Source of the DNA: Candidatus Nitrotoga sp. SPKER
GTDB lineage: Bacteria; Pseudomonadota; Gammaproteobacteria; Burkholderiales; Gallionellaceae
Reading direction: 5' to 3'
NCBI GenBank assembly: GCA_003402285.1
Contig: QFXG01000028.1
Span: 233,422-297,421 of the forward strand
DNA: 64,000 nucleotides
Position numbers and translations under genes: made by a program. The first letter of the stretch is position 1. Every line of letters begins with the position of its first letter. This document shows, piece by piece, positions 30,266-39,869 of this stretch. A model generated the notes under the pieces. That model did not search any database and was not told where the DNA came from. It saw only the letters and a program-made list of their open reading frames with translations.

Positions 30266-31205
30266 CCAATACCTTTCCCCAAACTCTCTGTCCTCCACAC
30301 AGCATGGAAAAGTTGCGGTCTTGTGTGGCGGGCGCTCCGCCGAACGCGAAATCTCGCTCAAAAGTGGTGCCGCAGTACTGACTGCGCTACTAAAAAGTGG
30401 GGTTGATGCCGAAGCATTTGATCCTGCCGAACAAGATTTACATAAACTGCTGGAGGGTGGTTTTCAACGCGCCTTCATTGCGCTACACGGACGCTTGGGC
30501 GAAGACGGCACAATGCAAGGTGCACTGGAGTTAATGAACATCCCTTATACCGGTAGCGGAGTATTGGCTTCAGCGCTAGCCATGGACAAGTGGCGCAGCA
30601 AATTGGTGTGGCAGGCTGCAGGACTGCCTATTCCGGCTTATGAAATGCTCGATGCAGCCAGCGATTTGGTTGTAATAGTGAAACAACTAGGCTTACCGCT
30701 ATTCATCAAGCCAGCCAATGAAGGCTCCAGTGTAGGCATCAATAAAGTGAAACAGGCCAGTGAACTGCAAGCTGCATATGCAGAAGCGGCAAAACACGAC
30801 AAGCTGGTAATTGCGGAGACATTCATTAGCGGGGGTGAATACACGGTCGCTATCCTTGGTGAGCATGCACTGCCTGTAATCAAGATAGAACCAGCGAATG
30901 AATTTTATGACTATGAAGCAAAGTATTTACGCAACGATACACGCTATCTATGCCCCGCAGGTTTGTCGCAAGAAAAAGAAGCTGAGATGCAACGCCTGGC
31001 ACTACAAGGCTTTGCCCTGATAGGAGGCGCGGGCTGGGGACGAGTGGATTTTTTGATGGATGAGGCTGGACAACCTTATTTGCTGGAAATCAATACCGTA
31101 CCCGGCATGACCGACCATAGCTTGGTGCCGATGGCGGCACGTCAAGCCGGAATGAATTTCGAGCAACTGGTATTGACCATACTGGAGTTGACCCATGTGG
31201 GATAA
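30258..31205 (+). CDS. ddl: D-alanine:D-alanine ligase
   Basis: This 315-residue ATP-grasp ligase makes the D-Ala-D-Ala dipeptide used by Mur[20 protein letters not shown] at the N-terminus, [27 protein letters not shown] and the metal-binding [12 protein letters not shown] are all clear. It corresponds to the DdlB located in dcw clusters. The frame begins at an ATG overlapping the murB end and runs 11 bases into ftsQ. Confidence 0.96.
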   Translation: MNNQYLSPNSLSSTQHGKVAVLCGGRSAEREISLKSGAAVLTALLKSGVDAEAFDPAEQDLHKLLEGGFQRAFIALHGRLGEDGTMQGALELMNIPYTGSGVLASALAMDKWRSKLVWQAAGLPIPAYEMLDAASDLVVIVKQLGLPLFIKPANEGSSVGINKVKQASELQAAYAEAAKHDKLVIAETFISGGEYTVAILGEHALPVIKIEPANEFYDYEAKYLRNDTRYLCPAGLSQEKEAEMQRLALQGFALIGGAGWGRVDFLMDEAGQPYLLEINTVPGMTDHSLVPMAARQAGMNFEQLVLTILELTHVG

Positions 31206-31995
31206 ACCGGAGTCACTAAACATGCTTTCCAACACGCTGTTCGGCATTTGCTTCGTACTGATTTTATATGGCGCGTTGCACTATGCATTGCATTTGCCAG
31301 TATTTGCGCTACGCAGCGTATCTATTAGCACAGCACCGCACCAAGTGGTTCCCGCTCACATTGAGGCTATGGTGCGCAATGAATTGCACGGTAATTTTTT
31401 CACTATAGATTTAGAACAAACACGACGGGCTTTTGAGAACATCCCCTGGGTGCGTAAAGTAAGTATGCGGCGCCATTTCCCATGGGGGCTGGAAATTAAT
31501 TTGGAAGAGCATGTAGCGCTGGCGCATTGGAACGAGGCAGGGTTGGTGAGTACCCACGGCGAAGTGTTCTCGGCTGAGACAGACACGCTATTGCCCAAAT
31601 TCATCGGGCAACCCGATAGCGCAGCCGAAGTAACCGAGATGTATGCCGCATTTACTGAACAGCTTGCCCCGCTTAAACAGGAAATTACAGAAATCAGCCT
31701 GTCTCCACGCCGTTCATGGCGGTTGCGCCTGAACAACGGCATGCTGCTGGAATTGGGGCGCGAACAATCCAAGCAGCGCTTAGCGCGTTTTGTAGCGGTC
31801 TATCCGTACAGCATAATGCCGATGCAACAAAATTACGAATTTGTTCACGCGGAAAAAACTCCGCATAAAAATGGACTACCACGCAGAACAGAATATGTGG
31901 ATTTACGTTATCGCAATGGCTTCGCCGCTTACCTGTCGAGTACAGCAAACGGTCTGGGCGTGAACGAGAAAAAAAATGGTGTAGGACGAAGCTAA
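31195..31995 (+). CDS. ftsQ: Cell division protein FtsQ
   Basis: This 266-residue bitopic protein has a short cytoplasmic start, one transmembrane helix (about residues 10-30) and a POTRA domain. That domain begins with VFALRSVSI and continues through [21 protein letters not shown] and [16 protein letters not shown]. FtsQ bridges early and late divisome proteins through FtsB and FtsL. It overlaps ddl by 11 bases and is followed by a 96-base gap before ftsA, where many clusters overlap. Confidence 0.93.
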   Translation: MWDKPESLNMLSNTLFGICFVLILYGALHYALHLPVFALRSVSISTAPHQVVPAHIEAMVRNELHGNFFTIDLEQTRRAFENIPWVRKVSMRRHFPWGLEINLEEHVALAHWNEAGLVSTHGEVFSAETDTLLPKFIGQPDSAAEVTEMYAAFTEQLAPLKQEITEISLSPRRSWRLRLNNGMLLELGREQSKQRLARFVAVYPYSIMPMQQNYEFVHAEKTPHKNGLPRRTEYVDLRYRNGFAAYLSSTANGLGVNEKKNGVGRS

Positions 31996-32091
31996 AAATG
32001 CCACAAATAATTTTTCTCATGATGAAACACCTATTTCAGTACAGACATCGTTCATACAACGCAAAAAAAGTTTAGGCAGTGGAGAAATGCA

Positions 32092-33327
32092 ATGAGTAAT
32101 AGCAGGGAAAACAAGAATTTGATCATAGGGCTGGATATTGGTACTTCCAAGATTGTCACTATCGTCGCCGAGGTCAAATCAGAAGGAACGATGGAAGTCA
32201 TTGGCGTAGGAATGTATGAGTCCTCCGGCATGAAGAAGGGAATGGTCGTCAATATTGATGCAACAGTGGCGGCAATTCAACGAGCACTGGGTGATGCCGA
32301 ACTAATGGCTGATTGCAAGATTCGTGAAGTTTACACGGGCATCGCGGGCAGCCATATTAAAAGTTCCAATGCCAATGGAATGGTCAAGATTAAAGATCGA
32401 GAAGTTGCGCAGGCTGATATCGACCGAGCAGTTGAAACCGCGAGCTCGTTAAGCTTGCCTGGTGACCAGCAAATATTACACATTCTGGAACAAGAATTCA
32501 GCATCGATGGGCAAGGGAATATCAAAAAGCCGCTGGGTATGAGCGGTATGCGCCTTGAGGTTGAGGTACATATCGTTACGGGTGCGGTCGCAGCGGCACA
32601 GAACATCATGAAGTGCGTACACCGCTGCGGGCTGGAGGTGCGAGAAATGATCCTGCAACCTTTAGCATCCAGCAAAGCGGTTCTGTCGGACGATGAGAGA
32701 GATTTAGGCGTTTGCTTAGTGGACATTGGCGGCGGTACGACCGATGTGGCGATTTTTACGGGTGGCGCGATTCGCCATACCGCCGTCATTCCGATTGCAG
32801 GTGACCAGATTACGAATGATGTCGCAATGGCTTTGCGCACTCCGACTACCGATGCGGAAGACATCAAAATTAAATATGGCTGCGCTCTGCGCCAGCTCGC
32901 TGACGATGGCCCGATCGGCGTCCCTGGAGTGGGTGAACGAGGTATCCGTATGTTGTCGCGGCAAACCTTAGCAGAGGTCATTGAGCCACGCGTAGAGGAG
33001 CTGTATATGCTGGTGCAAGCTGAATTACGCCGCAGTGGATTCGAAAATTTACTGTCCTCGGGCATCGTCATTACTGGCGGCAGCAGCGCAATGCAAGGCA
33101 TGGTCGAACTGGGTGAGGAAATATTCCATATGCCGGTGCGTCTAGGACTACCGCGCTATATAGGAGGACTATCTGATGTGGTGAAAACACCCCGTTTTTC
33201 CACCGGTGTTGGCTTGCTACTCTATGGCTTGGAGCAGCACCAACACAATCAGACTGCGCGTCAACGTTTGAATTCTTTCAGCGAAATACTGGAGAGTATG
33301 AAAGCATGGTTCAAAGGAAATTTTTAA
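32092..33327 (+). CDS. ftsA: Cell division protein FtsA
   Basis: This 411-residue actin-like ATPase tethers FtsZ to the membrane. Actin-fold motifs IGLDIGTSKIVTIVAEV (phosphate 1), CLVDIGGGTTDVAIF (phosphate 2) and GIVITGGSSAMQG (adenosine) are present. The C-terminal LESMKAWFKGNF is the amphipathic membrane-targeting helix. GGAG lies about nine bases before the ATG. It precedes ftsZ by 79 bases. Confidence 0.97.
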   Translation: MSNSRENKNLIIGLDIGTSKIVTIVAEVKSEGTMEVIGVGMYESSGMKKGMVVNIDATVAAIQRALGDAELMADCKIREVYTGIAGSHIKSSNANGMVKIKDREVAQADIDRAVETASSLSLPGDQQILHILEQEFSIDGQGNIKKPLGMSGMRLEVEVHIVTGAVAAAQNIMKCVHRCGLEVREMILQPLASSKAVLSDDERDLGVCLVDIGGGTTDVAIFTGGAIRHTAVIPIAGDQITNDVAMALRTPTTDAEDIKIKYGCALRQLADDGPIGVPGVGERGIRMLSRQTLAEVIEPRVEELYMLVQAELRRSGFENLLSSGIVITGGSSAMQGMVELGEEIFHMPVRLGLPRYIGGLSDVVKTPRFSTGVGLLLYGLEQHQHNQTARQRLNSFSEILESMKAWFKGNF

Positions 33328-33406
33328 TGGAATAATTTCTAGCTAAACATAATCAAGTGAATTATTAAGCATTTAAATTTATATCGTAAACAATAAGGAG
33401 AAAACA

Positions 33407-34564
33407 ATGTTTGAACTCGAAAATGTACAACTTCAAGACGCAGTAATTAAGGTTATCGGCGTAGGCGGCTGCGGCGGTAATGCAGTAGATCACATGATTC
33501 AAAAAGGCGTGCAGGGTGTAGAGTTCATCGTTATTAATACTGATGCCCAAGCACTCAATCGCAACAAAGCCCGCACCCAATTACAAATTGGTGCCACGAT
33601 TACCAAGGGGTTAGGTGCAGGGGCCATTCCAGATGTTGGACGAGCCGCTGCTGAGGAGGATCGTGAGCGCATTGCTGATTTGATCCAGGGTGCCAATATG
33701 ATATTTATTACCGCAGGAATGGGGGGCGGCACGGGCACCGGCGCGGCACCCGTAGTAGCCCAGATAGCCAAGGAAATGGATATTCTCACCGTGGCCGTGG
33801 TGACCAAGCCCTTTCTTCACGAAGGCAAACGCATGCGTTTGGCACAAGCGGGCATCGAAGCATTGTGCGAGTCTGTGGACTCGCTCATCATCGTGCCAAA
33901 TGAAAAGCTAATGACTGTGCTGGGCGAAGATACGAGCTTACTGGATGCATTCAGTGCCTCCAATAGTGTGTTGCAGGGCGCAGTAGCGGGCATTGCCGAG
34001 GTAATTAATGTACCTGGCCTGATGAATGTGGACTTTGCCGATGTGCGCACCCTTATGTCTGAAAACGGGATGGCAATGATGGGATCGGCTACAGCTTCAG
34101 GATCAGATCGCGCTAAAGTTGCGGCAGAACGCGCCATGTCTAGTCCTTTGTTAGAGGACGTTAATTTGGCAGGCGCGCGCGGTGTACTGATAAATATCAG
34201 CTCCAGTAGCAAACTTACCCTGAGAGAATTCAGAGAAATTACCAACAGCGTACAATTTGCCATTGAAGAAGCCACGGTAATAGTTGGCTCTGTCTTCGAT
34301 GAAAGCATGGGTGACGAACTACGAGTAACCATTGTAGCAACTGGCCTGGGTTCGCCACTAGAACGCAAGCAAACCAAACCGGAACTTGTTTATGGACTAC
34401 GCACAGGTACGCATAACGAACCAATCTTCGCGGGCAATTATAAAGAACTTGAAATGCCAGCGGTAATACGTAATGGCCGTCACCGCGAGGCAGTCGAGGC
34501 GATGAAGCAATCTGGCGTTGATACACTGGATATTCCATCGTTTCTGCGCAAGCAAGCAGATTAA
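33407..34564 (+). CDS. ftsZ: Cell division GTPase FtsZ
   Basis: This 385-residue tubulin homologue forms the cytokinetic ring. The GTP signature GGGTGTGAAPVVA lies near residue 108, IKVIGVGGCGGNAV near the N-terminus and the T7 loop in MNVDFADVRTLM. The C-terminal peptide LDIPSFLRKQAD binds FtsA and other partners. AAGGAG lies eight bases before the ATG. Length is typical. Confidence 0.98.
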   Translation: MFELENVQLQDAVIKVIGVGGCGGNAVDHMIQKGVQGVEFIVINTDAQALNRNKARTQLQIGATITKGLGAGAIPDVGRAAAEEDRERIADLIQGANMIFITAGMGGGTGTGAAPVVAQIAKEMDILTVAVVTKPFLHEGKRMRLAQAGIEALCESVDSLIIVPNEKLMTVLGEDTSLLDAFSASNSVLQGAVAGIAEVINVPGLMNVDFADVRTLMSENGMAMMGSATASGSDRAKVAAERAMSSPLLEDVNLAGARGVLINISSSSKLTLREFREITNSVQFAIEEATVIVGSVFDESMGDELRVTIVATGLGSPLERKQTKPELVYGLRTGTHNEPIFAGNYKELEMPAVIRNGRHREAVEAMKQSGVDTLDIPSFLRKQAD

Positions 34565-34833
34565 TACTGTTCCAGGAGTGCGAATATCCTTTCTTTAATT
34601 TGGGCATTATGATCAATAGACGCAAAAGCAGAATAATGAGTTGGAGATTTGCTTCAAAAAATGGGAAATCACTTTATGGTCATTTCCCTGCGTTTGATTG
34701 ATCTACATATCGGATTGACAGACTGCAAGATGAACGCAATCTATTTAAAAGTTCTTGTATAACATCGGTATAAACCGGTGCCAGAATGAACTATGTTAAA
34801 ATTTAAAATTATTTATAAACCTTTTAAAGCAAC

Positions 34834-35745
34834 ATGGTTAACCAACGCACATTAAAAAATTCGGTGCAAGCTACTGGGGTAGGGCTGCATACGGGTGAGC
34901 GAGTTAATCTTACCTTGTCCCCTGCACCTGCAAACAGCGGCATCGTATTCCGCCGGGTGGATGTTGTGCCAATGGTGGTGATACGCGCTGAAGCCCATGT
35001 GGTGCAAGACACCCGCTTGTCCACCTGCCTGGAAGTAAACGGCATGCGTATAGCCACTATAGAACACCTGATGTCCGCTTTTGCCGGACTTGGCGTGGAC
35101 AATGCTTTTGTTGATTTGACTAGCGCAGAAGTACCCATTATGGATGGAAGCGCTGGGACATTTATTTTTCTTTTGCAATCTGCAGGCATCATCGAACAAT
35201 CTGCGGCAAAGAAATTCATCCGTATAAAAAAAATGATAGAGATCAAGGATGGTGATAAATGGGTGCGCTTCGAGCCATTCAACGGCTATAAACTTAACTT
35301 TACTATTAATTTTTCCCATCCTGTATTTGCCTCTACCAAACAGCATGTAACAGTAGATCTGGGAGAACACTCTTACATCAAAGAAGTAAGCCGCGCACGC
35401 ACCTTTGGATTCATGCATGACGTTGAAAATATGCGAGCTCAAGGATTAGCACTGGGTGGCAATTTGGACAACGCCATCGTGATGGATGAATATCGAGTCA
35501 TCAACCCAGATGGGTTGCGCTTTGAAGACGAGTTCGTCAAGCACAAAATTCTGGATGCCATTGGTGATCTATATTTGCTCGGGCACCCGTTGATCGGTGC
35601 TTTCTCTGGTTATAAATCCGGCCATGCCCTGAACAATGCCCTGTTACGGAGCTTGCTTGCTGATGAACAGGCGTGGGAGTTCGTGACTTTCAACAAGACT
35701 GAAGAAGCACCAGCATTCCTGCGCTTACAATTACAGACTGTCTGA
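34834..35745 (+). CDS. lpxC: UDP-3-O-acyl-N-acetylglucosamine deacetylase LpxC
   Basis: This 303-residue zinc enzyme commits UDP-GlcNAc derivatives to lipid A synthesis. [33 protein letters not shown] with the first zinc histidine, [12 protein letters not shown], and [18 protein letters not shown] with the other zinc ligands are all present. [13 protein letters not shown] supplies the late catalytic histidine. It closes the dcw cluster, as is usual in proteobacteria. The 269-base gap before it suggests its own promoter. Confidence 0.97.
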   Translation: MVNQRTLKNSVQATGVGLHTGERVNLTLSPAPANSGIVFRRVDVVPMVVIRAEAHVVQDTRLSTCLEVNGMRIATIEHLMSAFAGLGVDNAFVDLTSAEVPIMDGSAGTFIFLLQSAGIIEQSAAKKFIRIKKMIEIKDGDKWVRFEPFNGYKLNFTINFSHPVFASTKQHVTVDLGEHSYIKEVSRARTFGFMHDVENMRAQGLALGGNLDNAIVMDEYRVINPDGLRFEDEFVKHKILDAIGDLYLLGHPLIGAFSGYKSGHALNNALLRSLLADEQAWEFVTFNKTEEAPAFLRLQLQTV

Positions 35746-35837
35746 TTTTTCATCAGCCCCCTCAATTCATCACCGACAAGCGAAGTAAGAATTAGCGAAA
35801 GTTAAATTCACCGAATCAACTGTAAAGGATAAATACT

Positions 35838-36038
35838 TTGCTGATTTTGCGTCTACTACTCGTCTTGGCCGCTCTTTTCATTGTATTTTCTGGTGGAGCA
35901 TACATAATTACCCGCAATCGCCGCTATCTAAATCTAGCTTGGCAGATAGTACGCTTCGTGATTTTCATGCTGTTGATATTTGTTGTGTTGTTTTTATTGG
36001 AGCGCTATATTTTGATAGGTTGGGGCATTTTTGTTTAA
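35838..36038 (+). CDS. Small two-helix membrane protein
   Basis: This 66-residue protein has two transmembrane helices (about residues 4-24 and 38-60) joined by a short basic loop, ITRNRRYLNLAW. The start is a TTG at 35838, supported by AAGGA nine bases upstream. It follows lpxC by 92 bases on the same strand. I do not recognise the family. It is too short to tell apart from other small inner-membrane proteins. Confidence 0.6.
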   Translation: MLILRLLLVLAALFIVFSGGAYIITRNRRYLNLAWQIVRFVIFMLLIFVVLFLLERYILIGWGIFV

Positions 36039-36249
36039 GATTAACGGTCCATGAACAACCATAAAAATTTCATATTTATTTTTAATTAGCAATAAATAAT
36101 TAAATCGACATTCTGAGATGAGGGTTGCGCAATCTGAAGCGCATCCAGCCTAGTATCGAACAAATATATTTTCTGATGAGAGGAGCTTAAGCGCATCTCT
36201 AGCGCAAAATAAACCCACGCTCAACATAAAAGATCAAGAGTTACACAAC

Positions 36250-36651
36250 TCAATGTATTGAGCTTCCAGAATCTTTATCAATATGTTGCATAAACTTTGC
36301 AGCAGCTTTAAGCACATCGTCGAGAGGCAGAATAAATGTTAGTTCAACCTCACCCATAAATACCCGTAAAGCGCATTCAGCAGCAGTTCGGCCAACCGCT
36401 AATTCAATATGCTGTGCGGGAAGTGCATTTTTTGGGCCAGACCAAGTTTGTACTTTTAAATCCGGTTCTTTTGCCCATTTTGAAGCAAGTCCAAGAACTG
36501 GGTACATAAGAGCATTCAATCCTTCTGGATTAATAATGAATTCCGTTTCAGCACCATTAGTATCTGTTAGTGCAAGACAAATTACATTGTTTGAATCGGT
36601 AGGGTATGTACGAACTGAAGCTATTGGTCTTAATTGTTTTTCGTTTGACAT
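36250..36651 (-). CDS. Hypothetical protein, 133 residues
   Basis: This soluble 133-residue protein has no signal peptide or membrane segment. It reads as mixed alpha/beta with a repeated pattern of beta strands in the first half (residues 10-40 and 70-105) and a helix near residues 110-125. I recognise no motif. Neighbours are the small membrane protein after lpxC and a tiny membrane protein on the other strand, which give no functional hint. Codon use looks like its neighbours, so it is probably a real gene. Confidence 0.6.
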   Translation of the reverse strand: MSNEKQLRPIASVRTYPTDSNNVICLALTDTNGAETEFIINPEGLNALMYPVLGLASKWAKEPDLKVQTWSGPKNALPAQHIELAVGRTAAECALRVFMGEVELTFILPLDDVLKAAAKFMQHIDKDSGSSIH

Positions 36652-36925
36652 TTTTTTCTTACGGTAGGAGTAGTGATTGATATTTTACACATTTAGTTGC
36701 ATAACACCTCACTTAGAGACGCAACCGCGACAAAGTATCACCAAGAGAGAAATACACTGACCAGAATTAGACTAGTCATAATAATTCATATAAATATTAT
36801 ATTGTTTCTGTATCAGGCATGCAATGCTTGATTGTGAGAAATACTTGCGTGCCGAATATCTTTTAGATACACTTAACTATTAGGCAACAATGGTTATTTT
36901 AAATAATAATTTAAGGAGTAATGTC

Positions 36926-37036
36926 ATGGAAGTATTCGTTCCCATAATAATTTTCGGCATAGGCATTATTATCGCCACAACCTTGGCTGGCTTAGGTATT
37001 GAGCGGGTTATAGAGAGTCAAAAAAGTAATAAGTAA
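36926..37036 (+). CDS. Single-helix membrane microprotein, 36 residues
   Basis: The ATG at 36926 has AAGGAG eight bases upstream and opens a 36-codon frame ending in TAA at 37034-37036. The product is a single transmembrane helix (about residues 5-22) with a charged C-terminal tail, RVIESQKSNK. A strong terminator follows 64 bases later. Its place before a half-size oxidase-subunit-like gene suggests it could be a small respiratory-complex subunit, but this is inference from position and shape only. Confidence 0.6.
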   Translation: MEVFVPIIIFGIGIIIATTLAGLGIERVIESQKSNK

Positions 37037-37100
37037 ATATTACTTAGTTTCTATTACAAATTCTAAAAACGATAGCAATCGTTATCCTGTTATTCGCTTA

Positions 37101-37128
37101 AGCACGGCCATATATGGCCGTGCTTTCG
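37101..37128 (+). terminator. Terminator after the 36-residue gene
   Basis: The sequence AGCACGGCCA TATA TGGCCGTGCT forms a perfect 10-bp stem with a 4-base loop (37101-37124), followed by TTCGTT. It can function on either strand, but lies downstream of the 36-residue gene on the plus strand. Confidence 0.75.
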
Positions 37129-37156
37129 TTATTGAAGCATCACACTGACATTTCCC

Positions 37157-37675
37157 ATGCGTTTAAACAACACTAAGTTTCCCCACTTAATTAAGTTCTT
37201 GTTAGTTTCCACAATTTCTTTTTTTTTCGGTGCAATGCATGGCATGTTGCAAGTGGTTCCATCCATACGAGCCTGGCTGGATTCTATCGGCAGCCCTTAC
37301 GGGGGACCTGGGCACATGATAGATCCTTTGGCACATGCACACATAAACTTAATTGGAGGACTAGTAATACTGGCAATGGGAACCATGTATTATTTGTTAC
37401 CCATTATTAGCGGAAAGGCAATTTACTCTTTGCGTTTGATAAACCATTCGTTTTGGTGGACAACTATCGGGGTGTTTTATTTTTACGTTACACAAGTAGT
37501 TTTTGGCATTCTGGAAGGAAATTTATTACTAGACAATAACCTGCAAGGAATGGCACAAGTACACCGCTTTTATGGACCCATCGTAGCCAGCTCAGGAATG
37601 GTCATGGCGACAGGTTTTTGCATCTATCTTGCTAACGTCTTACTCACCCTTAAAAATAAAGACCAGAATCTTTAG
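37157..37675 (+). CDS. Half-size haem-copper oxidase subunit I-like membrane protein
   Basis: This 172-residue protein has four transmembrane helices. The second contains HAHINLIGGLVILAMGTMYY and the third begins with YSLRLINHSFWWTTIG. These match paired-helix blocks of cbb3 subunit I and NorB, for example the HxH...LG...Y-P segment and the following HFW segment. It is about one third of a full subunit I and lacks the copper-site helices, so it cannot be an oxidase catalytic subunit alone. The histidines could bind haem b. A second copy of the same design lies at 53961-54473. Function unknown. Confidence 0.75.
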   Translation: MRLNNTKFPHLIKFLLVSTISFFFGAMHGMLQVVPSIRAWLDSIGSPYGGPGHMIDPLAHAHINLIGGLVILAMGTMYYLLPIISGKAIYSLRLINHSFWWTTIGVFYFYVTQVVFGILEGNLLLDNNLQGMAQVHRFYGPIVASSGMVMATGFCIYLANVLLTLKNKDQNL

Positions 37676-37687
37676 AAGCTTTTATTC

Positions 37688-38116
37688 CTAAGGCGACAAA
37701 TTCAACGGAAAACGTAGGACTCCTTCAGCACCGTTGCGTTTTATTTGTACCTGTAACACGGATCGAGTGCCTGGAGCAACTTTCGCCGCTCTGCGATAGA
37801 CACCCACCTCCCCATCTTGTATTGCCTGTATCCATTGGTCTTGATCATCAGTGCGCACCGAAACCATAATGTCATGAACCGGCCCACGCTGACCAGTCAC
37901 TATCACCAAGAACTCGTTTACTCCAGGACGCGGCGGACTGGGCCTGGATTCGACTCGTACCTCCGCATCCTGCCATTTTTGCGGTTGTGTATCGGCAACT
38001 TGGTCTCCGCCACATGCTGATAACAGCACCAAAAAAAATAGTTTAATATATTTTATATTTTTGCTCCGCAATAAGTTAACTGAGGTATACAAATTATTTT
38101 TCTGTATTGAGCTCAT
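37688..38116 (-). CDS. FixH/YtkA-like lipoprotein
   Basis: The product has 142 residues from the ATG at 38116, chosen because it is downstream of most of the preceding gene; a longer frame reaches 38266 within that gene. The N-terminus has a lipoprotein signal with lipobox LLSAC. The rest is a beta-sandwich-like domain of FixH/YtkA type (RPGVNEFLVIVTGQRGPVHD...). FixH/CcoH proteins help assemble cbb3 oxidases, and this gene follows a CcoG homologue and an uncharacterised membrane protein in the same operon. The domain match is by pattern only. Confidence 0.6.
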   Translation of the reverse strand: MSSIQKNNLYTSVNLLRSKNIKYIKLFFLVLLSACGGDQVADTQPQKWQDAEVRVESRPSPPRPGVNEFLVIVTGQRGPVHDIMVSVRTDDQDQWIQAIQDGEVGVYRRAAKVAPGTRSVLQVQIKRNGAEGVLRFPLNLSP

Positions 38117-38525
38117 GGGATTGCTCTTTATTATTTTTATCTGAATCCAGCATGCCACCAATCGACGATCCATATAAATTAACCATGAAACGAACAAAAG
38201 CGCTTCCGGCAGCAACATAAAATAAAGCGATGATGAATCCCCAATCCACCCAAGGACGCGTATCACCCGGACGGAGACCCCAAAACGGAAAGCTTAAACC
38301 CACCGCAACCAGTAACACCGCAACTGTCACGCCTATAAACCAATACGGTATCTTTTTTTGCGATTCAGGTATGGTTTCTACCAATTCCCAATCTTCAAGT
38401 CCACGTTTCGCCATACGTTCTTCATCAGAAGCATAACCAAAATGATCATCCGGCTTCTCTCCCCAGCGCGGCTCATCTACTTTCGATAAACTTTGAGTTT
38501 TCTCACCAATATCACTGGCGATCAT
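38094..38525 (-). CDS. Two-helix membrane protein in the ccoG operon
   Basis: This 143-residue protein has a long acidic cytoplasmic N-terminus (to about residue 62), two transmembrane helices (about 63-84 and 94-115) and a charged tail. Its ATG overlaps the ccoG stop (ATGA) and its end overlaps the FixH-like gene, so it belongs to the same operon. I recognise no family. The context implies a role in oxidase assembly, which is inference. Confidence 0.65.
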   Translation of the reverse strand: MIASDIGEKTQSLSKVDEPRWGEKPDDHFGYASDEERMAKRGLEDWELVETIPESQKKIPYWFIGVTVAVLLVAVGLSFPFWGLRPGDTRPWVDWGFIIALFYVAAGSAFVRFMVNLYGSSIGGMLDSDKNNKEQSHELNTEK

Positions 38526-39862
38526 AGTTTGCTCCTTTGTTCGGCAAAATGTTGAACAGGGAATCGCCTCATCCAGGTATCACCTGCTGAAACTTCGACT
38601 ACAACAGAATATAAGCCTCGTGGCAAATTCTGCGCAATAGAAAGAATAAGCGACTCTCGCCCGATCGGCGATAATTTAACGTCTTCAGCGCTAAGCTGAT
38701 AACTCCCCGGTGGTAAACCTAACACTCGCACATGTAGCTCCGCTGAGTGATACAGTTTATTGGTAAGCGCAATGCGATATTCTTGAACCGTACGACCTTG
38801 CTGGATATCCGCATTACCTACTGCTACATGATAAGGTTGGTATGACCATAATCCCCAAATAAACATCACCGCACCCAATACCACGAAGGGGGACGTCCAG
38901 CCCATCCGGGTAAACAAAGAAATTGCGACGCCACGAAATTTATTTACGCTTTTATTTGTGCGCTTTAGCATATCAAAACGCAATAACCCAGGAACTCCTT
39001 GTTTATTATGCAAACGATTGCAAGCATCAACACAATCACCACAATTGATGCAGCTGTCGTAAATATCAGTTTTGCGCGGGTCCAGATCGATAAAGCAAGA
39101 AGTGACACAATAATTACATTTAGCGCATTCGTCACTACGACTTGTATCATATGCTATATGCAAAGTCTGCTTGGTCTTAAACGAATGCATCCAAACCCTA
39201 TAAATGCAAGCGTAGCGGCACCAGAAATGTCTTATTAACGCAATGTCTATGAAAATGATCACGACACATACCGCATAAATCCAATGCAACGATGCAGCCA
39301 ACTTAGCATTTTCTTGCAGTATAACGAAAGACCACACCACACTTGGCTGATAGAAATAAAATAATGGGATTAGCGCAAAAAACATAGCCGCCCCCAAAAA
39401 TGCCACTCCAAGCAGCATCCAATTCATAATCTTATTCTTGGCACCCGCCACACGCGGTGCTTCGCCGGTTAAGCTGACTTCGGCATGCTTACCTAATAAC
39501 TTGTGTGTAAGATTGTTAGCCCACTCGGCCATAGTATTTTGAGGACAGGCCCAACCGCAAAACACAGTACCTGCAGTCGAGTACAGTAACACCAAACTAC
39601 TCGCTAAAAAAAGCCATGCTCCGGTTACCAAAGAAAAATCAGCCAGCCATATCTGCCGATCCAGCACAACAAAAGCCGCCGCACCTGGATCAATACGAAA
39701 TAGGCCGCTAGCCGGAATTAATACAACAAGAATCAGAACCAGCATCTGCAACAACCGCCGCTTCCAACGGAATTCAGAATAAACTGGCTTAGAACCTACG
39801 ACCGTGCCGATAACCTTAACTGGAATACTGGAAATAGATTTATACTTTACGCCACTGGCCAT
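38522..39862 (-). CDS. ccoG: CcoG-like polyferredoxin membrane protein
   Basis: The product has about 446 residues from the ATG at 39862, which starts seven bases after the preceding stop. An earlier in-frame start at 39928 would overlap that gene. Five hydrophobic segments surround CGWACPQNTMAEW and CRYACIYR cysteine motifs. Two ferredoxin-type groups follow, CAKCNYC and CINCGDC with associated cysteines. The C-terminal domain is immunoglobulin-like (about residues 340-440). CcoG is a copper reductase needed for cbb3 oxidase maturation. The divergent ccoN-like cluster 8 kb away may be its client. Confidence 0.85.
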   Translation of the reverse strand: MASGVKYKSISSIPVKVIGTVVGSKPVYSEFRWKRRLLQMLVLILVVLIPASGLFRIDPGAAAFVVLDRQIWLADFSLVTGAWLFLASSLVLLYSTAGTVFCGWACPQNTMAEWANNLTHKLLGKHAEVSLTGEAPRVAGAKNKIMNWMLLGVAFLGAAMFFALIPLFYFYQPSVVWSFVILQENAKLAASLHWIYAVCVVIIFIDIALIRHFWCRYACIYRVWMHSFKTKQTLHIAYDTSRSDECAKCNYCVTSCFIDLDPRKTDIYDSCINCGDCVDACNRLHNKQGVPGLLRFDMLKRTNKSVNKFRGVAISLFTRMGWTSPFVVLGAVMFIWGLWSYQPYHVAVGNADIQQGRTVQEYRIALTNKLYHSAELHVRVLGLPPGSYQLSAEDVKLSPIGRESLILSIAQNLPRGLYSVVVEVSAGDTWMRRFPVQHFAEQRSKL

Positions 39863-39869
39863 GATTAAG

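Noticed and set aside
32331-33101. 256-codon minus-strand frame
   Set aside because: It is antisense to the conserved part of ftsA and has low-complexity, Ser/Pro-rich text with no family resemblance.
33817-34377. 186-codon minus-strand frame
   Set aside because: It lies fully within ftsZ on the opposite strand and shows no domain.
34852-35442. 196-codon minus-strand frame
   Set aside because: It is antisense to lpxC, which is certain.
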